From positions 930,001-994,000 of the forward strand of contig JAWKUN010000002.1 in NCBI GenBank assembly GCA_041398565.1: DNA of 64,000 nucleotides. The letters are read 5' to 3'. This DNA is from DATGPD01 sp041398565 (GTDB lineage: Bacteria > Planctomycetota > UBA1135 > UBA2386). How positions within the stretch are numbered: the first letter of the stretch is position 1; the number at the start of each line of letters is the position of its first letter. Shown one piece after another: positions 30,801-37,383 of this stretch. The notes beneath the pieces were generated by a model that had not been told where the DNA came from, made no database searches, and worked only from the letters and a program-made list of their open reading frames with translations. The translations under genes and the position numbers were made by a program.

Positions 30801-31056
30801 GCGCGTGGCGATGCACCGCCGAGCCATCGGTGCGGCGCACCTCGAGCGAGCCGTCGCCCCACTGCGGATCGACGCTGTAGGCGACCCACGTGCCGTCGGG
30901 GGAGGCGGCGATGCCGCGCAGCGACTTCCAGCCGTCGTAGTCGTCGTGCGACAGCGGGCGCTTGTGGGTCTGGGCGGGGAGCGAGACGGCGAGGCCGCAG
31001 ACGAGCGCGGCGAGCCACGGGACGGAGAGGCGAGCAGCCATGGCGTAGGGCCGCAT
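27856..31056 (-). CDS. Secreted S9 family prolyl oligopeptidase-like peptidase (large)
   Basis: 1066 residues from the ATG at 31056; another good start is the ATG at 31041 and a longer frame reaches 31113. A signal peptide (VPWLAALVCGLAVSLPAQ) is followed by an N-terminal beta-propeller and a C-terminal alpha/beta hydrolase with GHSWGG (Ser863), HNDQDGAVPW (Asp) and GEDHGL (His). The propeller carries two low-complexity inserts, residues ~119-158 (acidic then Arg/Gly-rich) and ~196-277 (Ala/Glu/Lys then Arg-rich), which lengthen it well beyond the usual 650-950. It is probably an exported peptidase acting on oligopeptides. A second S9 gene is immediately upstream. Confidence 0.9.
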   Translation of the reverse strand: MRPYAMAARLSVPWLAALVCGLAVSLPAQTHKRPLSHDDYDGWKSLRGIAASPDGTWVAYSVDPQWGDGSLEVRRTDGSAVHRHARGGSPRFSSDGRYVVFSIAKSKVEERTKRIAELAKKGKVSASSESTETEEEPGAPTPARGRRGRGGAAGGAASRGDLGILDLATGKIEVIERIKGFRLLREVPVLVYHLDEPEAKPADAAERKDPGAANETGNEKGEEPAKTAKAGEAEVRAAPETARGPARRRGRRGAGNAAPSTANAAADADDPARRRKQGTPLVLRDLRTGTETRLDNVASYGLTKKERWLYAHVSTKPGADAKEPVAVAELGLWALSPADGSKVHVLAGIADFQSFGSNEDGTCLVFSSNKDDWSSKKPISSLYLWDGGSTAAERIVHRGSPGMPEGRVVATTGASFSKDGRVVVFGAQAPPDDEPAPILPEDKVSLDLWHWRDGMLQTQQAKRAAALRNPAWTCVYHRDDRRIVVLGNVDAPTARLITDDGSRALVLDDTPYEQLVTWDARYQDVYLVNTVDGTRTKVLEKVRNTPTTSPHGSWLLWFGTDYVWYAMDVQAQQTRALTGELGVPFHRDDDDHPHPDPAHGVAGWTTDDAEVVLYDEFDLWKVSPATGRAVCVTDGFGRANRLRLRFQRLPDGRDDDDPALPEQLWLAAADTETMAEGIFTDTLSSVGKPKKLVMVDENLGDMQKAKDADRLFFTRQTFAEFPDLWTAGLDFAQPTRLSDANPQQKDIAWGRAELVRWTSLDGRPLKGILVKPDGFDPSRKYPMLVHFYERSSQGLHRYAAPAPGTSPNAAYYVSNGYLWFMPDIYYDEGYPGESCVKCVVSGVQSLVARGFVDEKSIGAAGHSWGGYQTAFLVTRTHVFAAVESGAPVCNMISAYGGIRYSSGMSRQFQYEQTQSRIGGTPWQFPLRYWENSPIFFADKVRTPVLILHNDQDGAVPWTQGIEYFTALRRLGREAYLFNYTGEDHGLRKRQNMKDWSRRMAEYFDHHLRGRAMPKWMQEGVRYIDRDDEKLPFAASYQEAMALRQEAEASPTAAPAEAAASTSGGSK

Positions 31057-31189
31057 GATAGTTCGCCGAGCGGCCTTCGGGACGTCGGGTTCGGTCCGGC
31101 TCGGAGAGGGCAAGGGGGGTGCTCGCTTCGCGTCGGCCGGGCGCCGGTCCGGGACGGCCGCGGCGAGTGGCCGCGGCGGACGGCGCCGG

Positions 31190-33379
31190 CTACTTCGGGT
31201 CGGAGCGGGGCGCTGGACTCGATGCCAGCAGGTGTTCGCCGAAGAAGCGGCTGAGCAGGCGGTACAGGTGCGCGCGCGACGCCCCGACCAACCCGTGCTT
31301 CTGCTGCGGGTAGATCATGCTGTCGACGAGGACGCCGTTCGCCACCGCGCGGTCGAGGAAGGTCATGGCATGGCTCAGCATCACGGTCCTGTCGTCGCTG
31401 CCGTGGACGAGCAGCAAGCGCCCGCGCAGGTGGTCGACCGCCAGGGCACGGCTCTCGTCGTAGCCCTCGGGGTTCTCCTGGGGCGTGTCCATGAAGCGCT
31501 CGGTGTAGCCGGTCTCGTAGCCGCGCCAGTCGGTCACCGGCGCGCCGGCGGCACCGCAGCAGAACAGGTCGGGCGCGCTCAACATGAGGCGCAGGGTCAT
31601 GTAGCCGCCGTAGCTCCACCCGTGCACGCCGACCCGGCTGCCGTCGACGAAGCCGAGCGCCAGCAGGTGGCGCACCGCTGCCACCTGGTCTTCGACCTCG
31701 ACTCGCCCCAGGTGGCGGTGCACCACCTGCTCGAATTCGATGCCGCGGTTGCGCGTGCCGCGGTTGTCGAGCGTGGCGACGATGCAGCCTTGGCTGGCCA
31801 TCCACTCGAGCCAGAGCGCGCGGGCGTCGGCGCGCCCCCAGCTGTCGGTGACGAGCTGCGAGTGGGGGCCGCCGTACACGTACAGGAGCAGCGGGTAGCG
31901 GCGGCTCGGGTCGAACCCGGGCGGCAGGGTCATCACCCCGTGCAGGACGGTGCCGTCGGCGGCCTCGACGTCGAAGAACCGGCGCTCGCCGAGCGCGAAC
32001 GCGCGCAGGCCCGTGTGCGTGGTGCCGACTTCACCCAGCGCCTTGCCGTCGGCGGCGACGACGCGCAGTCCACCGGGATCGAGCAGGCTCTCGTAGCGGT
32101 CGAAGAACAGGCTGGCGTCGGCGTTGGCGGTGGCGAAGTGCCGGCCACCCTCGGTGAGACGCTCCATACGGCTGCCGTCGAGGGCGGCGCGCCAGAGATG
32201 GGTCTGCCGTGCGTCCTCGCCGGTGGCTTGCACGTAGACGTGGGTGCCGTCGCCGGCGAACGCGATCACTTCTTCCACGTCGATGGCGCCGCGGGTCACC
32301 TGACCGAGCAGATGCCCGTCGAGGTCGTAGCGGTAGAGATGCCGATGTCCGTCGCGCGGCGACAGCCACAAGAAGCGCCGGCCACCGCCGGGCTCGAACC
32401 AGGGCGCATGTTCGGGCTCGACCCACTGCGAGTCGTGCTCCTCGAACAGGGTCGCCCGACGCCGACCGGTCGCCGCATCGAACGCCGCCACCTGCAGGTG
32501 ATCCTGGCCGCGGTTCACCAGCCCCAGCAGCACCTCGGCGCCGTCGGGGGTGAAGCAGACGTTCGTCCAGTAGTCGTCGGCGTCGGGATCGTGCTCGAGG
32601 AAGCGGATGCTGTCGTCCTCGCTGTCGTACACCCCGACGGTCACCACCGAGTCGCTCTGGCCGGCCATCGGGTAGCGACCGCGCGCGGCGAGCGGCGGCG
32701 ACTTGGTGTAGTCGATGAACGGGTACGCCGCGATCGGGCGCAGGTCCTCGCGGTAGAAGGCCAGGCGCCGGCCAAGCGGATCGGTGAACAGGCCGCGGTC
32801 GATGCCGAACTCGGATCTGTGGGCCGCGAGGCCGTACTCGATGTCGGCAGCGCGCCCGTCCCAGGTGATGCGCCGGCGGCTGCCGTCCGGCTTGCTGATC
32901 CACAGGTCGGCGTCGACGACGCTGGCGGCGAAGCGGTCGTGCGGCGCACACGCAGACGCTGTCGCCGCGGGTGGCAGACGCAGGCGCACGCTCGCGGCCG
33001 GCTCGCCGACGCGCCAGAGGTAGACCGCACTGCCGTGCTCGACGCGCACCGTCTCACCGTCGACCCAGTCGAACGCGGGCAGGGGGGCGTCCTCGCATTC
33101 GGCGCCGGCGGCGCGCAGGGCGCGCGCCAGGTCGGCGGCGGCGAACGCGTGCCGGCGGTCCCCGGTGCGGGCGTCGACGTCGACGACGTAGGGACCGGTG
33201 CGGCCGTCGAGCACCAGGCTGTAGCGCGCCGCGTCGCGCGTCCACTGTGCCTTGGGCAGGTCGGGCGCGAGCCTCTCGGGTTGGTCGAGCACGGCGTCGA
33301 GCGACAGGGTGCGCGCCTGTGCGTGCAAGGCGCCGGCCAGCGCGAGCAGCGTGAGGCACGTCGATCCGGGCGGGAGCAT
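31190..33379 (-). CDS. Secreted dipeptidyl-peptidase IV-like S9 peptidase
   Basis: 729 residues from the ATG at 33379, which begins directly with a signal peptide (CLTLLALAGALHAQ); the open frame continues upstream with sequence that does not look coding. The DPP-IV N-terminal propeller includes YTKSPPLAARGRYPMAG (near the proline-specific site region) and the catalytic domain has GWSYGGYM (Ser589), HGSDDRTVM (Asp) and QQKHGL (His). It is expected to release dipeptides, often X-Pro, from peptides outside the cytoplasm. The DPP-IV double-Glu motif is not obvious, so strict DPP-IV specificity is uncertain. Divergent from the GT4 gene across only 57 bp. Confidence 0.9.
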   Translation of the reverse strand: MLPPGSTCLTLLALAGALHAQARTLSLDAVLDQPERLAPDLPKAQWTRDAARYSLVLDGRTGPYVVDVDARTGDRRHAFAAADLARALRAAGAECEDAPLPAFDWVDGETVRVEHGSAVYLWRVGEPAASVRLRLPPAATASACAPHDRFAASVVDADLWISKPDGSRRRITWDGRAADIEYGLAAHRSEFGIDRGLFTDPLGRRLAFYREDLRPIAAYPFIDYTKSPPLAARGRYPMAGQSDSVVTVGVYDSEDDSIRFLEHDPDADDYWTNVCFTPDGAEVLLGLVNRGQDHLQVAAFDAATGRRRATLFEEHDSQWVEPEHAPWFEPGGGRRFLWLSPRDGHRHLYRYDLDGHLLGQVTRGAIDVEEVIAFAGDGTHVYVQATGEDARQTHLWRAALDGSRMERLTEGGRHFATANADASLFFDRYESLLDPGGLRVVAADGKALGEVGTTHTGLRAFALGERRFFDVEAADGTVLHGVMTLPPGFDPSRRYPLLLYVYGGPHSQLVTDSWGRADARALWLEWMASQGCIVATLDNRGTRNRGIEFEQVVHRHLGRVEVEDQVAAVRHLLALGFVDGSRVGVHGWSYGGYMTLRLMLSAPDLFCCGAAGAPVTDWRGYETGYTERFMDTPQENPEGYDESRALAVDHLRGRLLLVHGSDDRTVMLSHAMTFLDRAVANGVLVDSMIYPQQKHGLVGASRAHLYRLLSRFFGEHLLASSPAPRSDPK

Positions 33380-33436
33380 GCCGACGAGGTTAGCGCATTG
33401 ACACCTCGGCCTCCGGCCGGCAAATAGGGCGCGCTC

Positions 33437-34513
33437 ATGTCCCGGCACTTCCTGCACGTGTTCCCGAACTTCGACCCGGGGGGCATGGAGGTGCGCGCGG
33501 CGATGCTGATGGATCGGTTGCCCCCCCCGGTTCGGCACACGGTCGTCTCGATGAGCGGGCGGCAGGGCTGCGTGGCCCGCCTACGCCGGGCGCGGGTCGA
33601 GCTGTGCCCGCCGCCGGCCCGCGGCGGCTTCCTGGCCACGGGGCGAGCGATGGCTGCGCTGGTGCGGCGGCTCCGGCCCGATGTGGTCCTCACCTACAAC
33701 TGGGGCGCGATCGAGACGGTGCTGGGCTGCAGCCTGGCCGGACATCGCGCGGTGGTGCATCACGAGGAGGGTTTCGGCGCCGACGAGACCGAGCGGTTGC
33801 TGCTGCGGCGCGCCTTCGTCAGACGCCTGCTCCTGCGCCGCGTGCGGGCGGTGGTGGTTCCGTCGCAGACCCTGCGCGAAGTGGCCCTGCGCACGTGGCG
33901 CCTGCCGACATCGTTGGTGCGCTACCTGCCGAACGGGGTCGAGCTGTCGCGCTTCGCGCCGCGGGCGCCGCGCTCCGGCGGGGACGTGGTGGTGGGCTGC
34001 GTCGCCCACTTTCGGCCCGAGAAGGACGTGCCGGCGCTGATCCAGGCCTTCTCTCGCTGCCGCGCCCGCGAGCGCGCGCGACTGGTGCTGGTGGGAGACG
34101 GTCCCGACCGCGCTCGTGCCGAAGCCGTGGCTCGCGACCTCGGCGTCGCCGCGCGCGTGCGCTTCGTCGGTGCGGTGCAGGACACCACACCGGAGTACGC
34201 GGGCATGGACGTGTTCGCCTTGTCGTCGCGCACCGAACAGATGCCCCTCGTGGTCTTGGAGGCGATGGCGGCTGGGCTGCCGGTGGCTGCCCCCAGGGTG
34301 GGCGACGTGGCGAGCATGGTGGACGCCGACAACGCTCGCTTCGTGGTCGCGCCGCGCGATCCCGCGGCCTTGGCCGCCGCGCTCGACGAACTGATCGAGA
34401 ACGAACCGCTACGCAGGCGCCTCGGCGAACGGAACCGCGCACGGGCGGCGGCGGAGTACGAACTCGGCGCGAGGCTGGACGCGCACGTGCAGCTGTACGA
34501 GGAGATCGCCTAG
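33437..34513 (+). CDS. GT4 family glycosyltransferase
   Basis: 358 residues with the GT-B fold. N-terminal Rossmann half: FPNFDPGGMEVRAAML, the classic Gly-rich acceptor loop. C-terminal half: LPNGVELSRFAP, VGCVAHFRPEKDVPALIQAF, LVGDGPDRA and the E-x7-E donor motif in RTEQMPLVVLEAMAAGLPVAA. It transfers an activated sugar in the cytoplasm to a lipid or polysaccharide acceptor; the sugar is unknown. Its stop codon overlaps that of the convergent outer-membrane gene by 4 bases. No other polysaccharide genes adjoin it. Confidence 0.92.
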   Translation: MSRHFLHVFPNFDPGGMEVRAAMLMDRLPPPVRHTVVSMSGRQGCVARLRRARVELCPPPARGGFLATGRAMAALVRRLRPDVVLTYNWGAIETVLGCSLAGHRAVVHHEEGFGADETERLLLRRAFVRRLLLRRVRAVVVPSQTLREVALRTWRLPTSLVRYLPNGVELSRFAPRAPRSGGDVVVGCVAHFRPEKDVPALIQAFSRCRARERARLVLVGDGPDRARAEAVARDLGVAARVRFVGAVQDTTPEYAGMDVFALSSRTEQMPLVVLEAMAAGLPVAAPRVGDVASMVDADNARFVVAPRDPAALAAALDELIENEPLRRRLGERNRARAAAEYELGARLDAHVQLYEEIA

Positions 34514-35508
34514 AAGTCGAAGCCGATGCCGACGTTGAAGAAGAACGTCGGTTCGATCGAGCCGGTGAACGACTGGCTGGTGCCGTTGCGCAGCTTGGTG
34601 TCGCCGGCGATCGTGCTGCCGATCTCGCCGAAGACGGACAAGTAGTCGCTGAGTCGATGGTCGACGCCGGCCGCGAGCCGGATCTCCTGGGTCTGCCAAT
34701 CGACGCGGCGCTTGCCGCTCCCCGAAGAACTGCGGACGCGGTACTGGTCGCCCTCGAGGTAGGCACCCGCGTGCACGGTGGTGATGCCGGCATTCGGCGA
34801 CCACGAGCCCTCGATCCGGTGGGGGAGCAGCACGTCGATGCGGAACTGCTCGTCGATGACCCAGGTGATGCCGGCGAGCGGGATCACGTCGACGTCGGCG
34901 AAGTCCTGCGACACGGCCACTCCGGCCTTGAGGAAGAGGTCGTCGCGCATGCGGAAGGTGGCGAGTCCGTGCCCGAACCACTGCCAGTCCTTGCTGGTGA
35001 GCGTGCCGTCGAGGTCGGAGTAGAGCCCCGGACGGAACATACCCTCGATGAGGACGTCGTCGTTGACGAAGACGCCGGCGCCGAGACGCGCACCGACGAC
35101 GTAGACGTCTTCGTCGTCGGCGCCGAGGACGTTGTTGGTGAAGTCGTAGCGCCGGTGCCGGAACTCGCCGCCGAGCGTCAGGTAGGAGTCGGGATCGAGC
35201 ACGATCGGCGCGTCGCCGCGCACGCGTAGCTCCTGCATGTCGAACGACCCCGGTTCGCTGGTGACCTTGGTGTTCGGCAGCAGCATGTAGCGGGCGAACA
35301 CCTTCGGTTCGTAGCGCTTCGAGCGCGTCCAGTAGGCGCCGTGACGCTCGGCGAACAGGCCGCCGGGCGAGTAGTCGCGCGAACCCTGTTGCTCGTCTTG
35401 ACCGACGGCTGCCGCCGGCAGGGCCGGCCCGTCATCGCGCTTGCTCACCGTCGCGCACGCCGACAGCGTCAGCATGCCCGCGCCCAGCCAAAGTCGGCTC
35501 TTGCTCAT
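34510..35508 (-). CDS. Outer-membrane beta-barrel protein with lipoprotein signal
   Basis: 332 residues from the ATG at 35508, supported by a GGGAGG Shine-Dalgarno 8 nt upstream (35517-35522). The N-terminus has a lipobox (GMLTLSAC). The remainder is a series of alternating beta strands (YLTLGGEFRHRRYDF, VYVVGARLGAGVFV, YLSVFGEIGSTIAG) and the protein ends in GIGFDF, the terminal Phe typical of barrels inserted by BamA. It resembles planctomycete proteins annotated as DUF6268, though I cannot confirm this. Combining a lipid anchor and a terminal-Phe barrel is unusual. Substrate or pore role unknown. Confidence 0.75.
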   Translation of the reverse strand: MSKSRLWLGAGMLTLSACATVSKRDDGPALPAAAVGQDEQQGSRDYSPGGLFAERHGAYWTRSKRYEPKVFARYMLLPNTKVTSEPGSFDMQELRVRGDAPIVLDPDSYLTLGGEFRHRRYDFTNNVLGADDEDVYVVGARLGAGVFVNDDVLIEGMFRPGLYSDLDGTLTSKDWQWFGHGLATFRMRDDLFLKAGVAVSQDFADVDVIPLAGITWVIDEQFRIDVLLPHRIEGSWSPNAGITTVHAGAYLEGDQYRVRSSSGSGKRRVDWQTQEIRLAAGVDHRLSDYLSVFGEIGSTIAGDTKLRNGTSQSFTGSIEPTFFFNVGIGFDF

Positions 35509-35622
35509 CGATGCGCCCTCCCAGGGGTGTTGCGAGTGTGGACGCCGCACCAGACCAGGGTGCGACGGCGGCGCGATGCTAGAGCCTCCGCCGACGCACG
35601 CAACGAAGAAGTGTCGCGGCTG

Positions 35623-36759
35623 CTAGCGCTGGAAGATGGGGAGGTACTGCCGCGGCAGCTGCAGGACGATGCTGGCGACGGCGGTGGAGAACGCGTCCCC
35701 GGGCCCGGTGCGGTTGCGCCAGGATCCATCGTTGCGCTGCAGCGACAAGATGTCTTCGGCCAGGCGTTGGTAGTAGGCCTGGAAGCGGGTGCCGCCGGCC
35801 CAGAAGAAGGCCTGGCACGCGTAGTAGTTGCCGTACCAGTAGTAGTAGTGGTCGGCGTAGTAGTGGAAGGTCTCCGGGTACGAGGCGTCGACGAGGTCCA
35901 TCGCCGGCGCCCAGAGTTCTTGGTCGTAGTTGCCCGCCGACGCCAGGGCGGTGACCGCCGCTGCGTTGATCGCGAACTCGGACGGCTTCGAGTAGGCGCC
36001 GCGCCCGTAGATCTTGTAGTAGAAGAGCCCGGCCATGCGACCCGACGGCACCCGGCTGCGCAGGACGTAGGCGAGCGCCGCTTCGACGCAGGCGTGCGGA
36101 ACCTCGATGCCGATGTTGCGCGCCGCGCGAAGCGCCTGGAGCTGGCAGACGGTGACCGAGAGGTCGGCCTCGGTGGTGAACGGGTTGTAGCGCCAGGCGC
36201 CGTAGCGGTTCTGGTTGTCGACGATCCAACGAACCGCCCGCTCCAGACTCGTCTTGACGTCCGCGGTCCGCGTCATGCCGTAGGCTTCGGCCAGGAACAG
36301 CGTGGCGAACGCGTGGCTGTACATGCGCGTCTCGCCGTCGCGCAGGTAGCCGTTGTCGATGCTGTGCGCGACCACGTACTTCACGGTGTCGTCGACCACT
36401 CGGCCGTACTTGCCGCGCCCGGGCAGATGGCCGCCAGCGAGGAAGGCGAGGCCGCAGAACGCGGAGACGCCGAGGTGGGCTTCGCCGCGCGCCTTCTGCT
36501 CGGCGACGGAGCTGAGCACCAGGTAGTCGTCTTGCTGCTTGTGACCGACGTCGGCGCTCCAGCCGCCGCCTTCTTGCTGCTGGCTGGCGAGCCAGGCGAG
36601 TCCCCGGTCGGCAGCTGCCTGCATGGCGAGCGGATCGATGGTGCGATACAGCGCTTCGAGGTCGATGGCGCTCACCACCTTCGCTTGCGCCTCCTCGCGT
36701 CGTGACTGCGTCGCAGCGACTCCCGCCAGCAGGAGGATCGAGAGCGCCGACGCGTGCAT
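35623..36759 (-). CDS. Exported alpha/alpha-toroid (prenyltransferase/squalene oxidase repeat) protein
   Basis: 378 residues from the ATG at 36759 with a signal peptide (MHASALSILLLAGVAATQS). Repeats of the terpene-cyclase toroid type are visible: AADRGLAWLASQQQEGGGW, AVRWIVDNQNRYGAWRY and AEDILSLQRNDGSWRNR (QxxDGSW-like turns). The catalytic DxDD of squalene-hopene cyclase is absent, so it is unlikely to be a cyclase. A striking aromatic stretch YYADHYYYWYGNYYACQAFF occurs near residue 310. Such exported toroids are common in planctomycetes with unknown function. It lies 105 bp downstream of ssrA on the same strand. Confidence 0.75.
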   Translation of the reverse strand: MHASALSILLLAGVAATQSRREEAQAKVVSAIDLEALYRTIDPLAMQAAADRGLAWLASQQQEGGGWSADVGHKQQDDYLVLSSVAEQKARGEAHLGVSAFCGLAFLAGGHLPGRGKYGRVVDDTVKYVVAHSIDNGYLRDGETRMYSHAFATLFLAEAYGMTRTADVKTSLERAVRWIVDNQNRYGAWRYNPFTTEADLSVTVCQLQALRAARNIGIEVPHACVEAALAYVLRSRVPSGRMAGLFYYKIYGRGAYSKPSEFAINAAAVTALASAGNYDQELWAPAMDLVDASYPETFHYYADHYYYWYGNYYACQAFFWAGGTRFQAYYQRLAEDILSLQRNDGSWRNRTGPGDAFSTAVASIVLQLPRQYLPIFQR

Positions 36760-36837
36760 GGCGGCGGAGTCTAGCTCGGACGATTCGCCTCCGCACACCG
36801 TGAGCCCACTGAGTGATGCGTGGTCGCCGACGGCCGA

Positions 36838-36866
36838 CACTCTCGCCCGCGGCGCGGGCGAGAGTG
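36838..36866 (-). terminator. Terminator hairpin of ssrA
   Basis: A perfect 13-bp stem (36838-36850 with 36854-36866) with a 3-nt loop begins within the CCA of the tmRNA (36865-36867) on the minus strand. The strength and position argue for transcription termination or 3' processing. No U-tract follows. Confidence 0.65.
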
Positions 36867-37216
36867 GTGGAGGCGGCGGGAATCGAACCCGCGTCCCGAA
36901 ATGCCCTGGCGTAGGCCTCTACGTGCGTAGTCCGTCTTTTGGTCTCGCCGCGAACGTCTCCGACGACCAGGATCCGCCGCAGCCAGCTCGACAAGTGTCT
37001 CGTTCGCCCCGGGCCGAGCAGCCGAAGCGAACCAGTCTGGTGTGTGTCGGTGCCCATGCCCCCAGACGAGGCACAGGCACCGTGGCTACGCTAAATTAGG
37101 CAGCCAGGGCTACGTGCGAGTTGGCACGTAAGAGTCTTCGGGTTTTTAGCGAGGCCACCCGCACCTCGGCACGCCACCTACGCCATGACAGCATCCGGTC
37201 GAAACCGATCGCCCCC
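36865..37216 (-). ncRNA. ssrA: Transfer-messenger RNA (tmRNA)
   Basis: 352 nt with all hallmarks. The 5' end GGGGGCGATCGGTTTCGACC pairs through GGGGGCG with the 3' CGCCTCC followed by ACCA; the 3' tRNA-like part has GGGTTCGATTCCC (T-arm). The resume codon GCC starts the tag reading frame at 37125, giving ANSHVALAA and a TAA at 37096-37098. tmRNA with SmpB rescues stalled ribosomes and marks the nascent chain for proteolysis. It is one-piece, not permuted. smpB is not in this window. Confidence 0.97.
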
Positions 37217-37383
37217 ACGGCTGAGGGCGGATGATGGGGTATGCCCGATCGTTGCGCAAGGCTCCTGACGAAGAAGGCGACGACCCGCGTGTCCCGATGG
37301 ACCGCTCGACGAGGTGGGCAGGGACGATCGCGCGCTCCGCGGACCCGCGTCTGCGTGCGGCGGTGCCGCACGCGCGGACTCGT

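Noticed and set aside
24646..31254. 2202-residue open frame on the plus strand
   Set aside because: It lies opposite the dap operon, tRNA and S9 peptidase genes; long antisense frames are expected in this GC-rich DNA and its composition is not protein-like.
36841..37240. Protein-coding frames across the tmRNA
   Set aside because: The segment has a full tmRNA structure and tag frame; the other frames are incidental.
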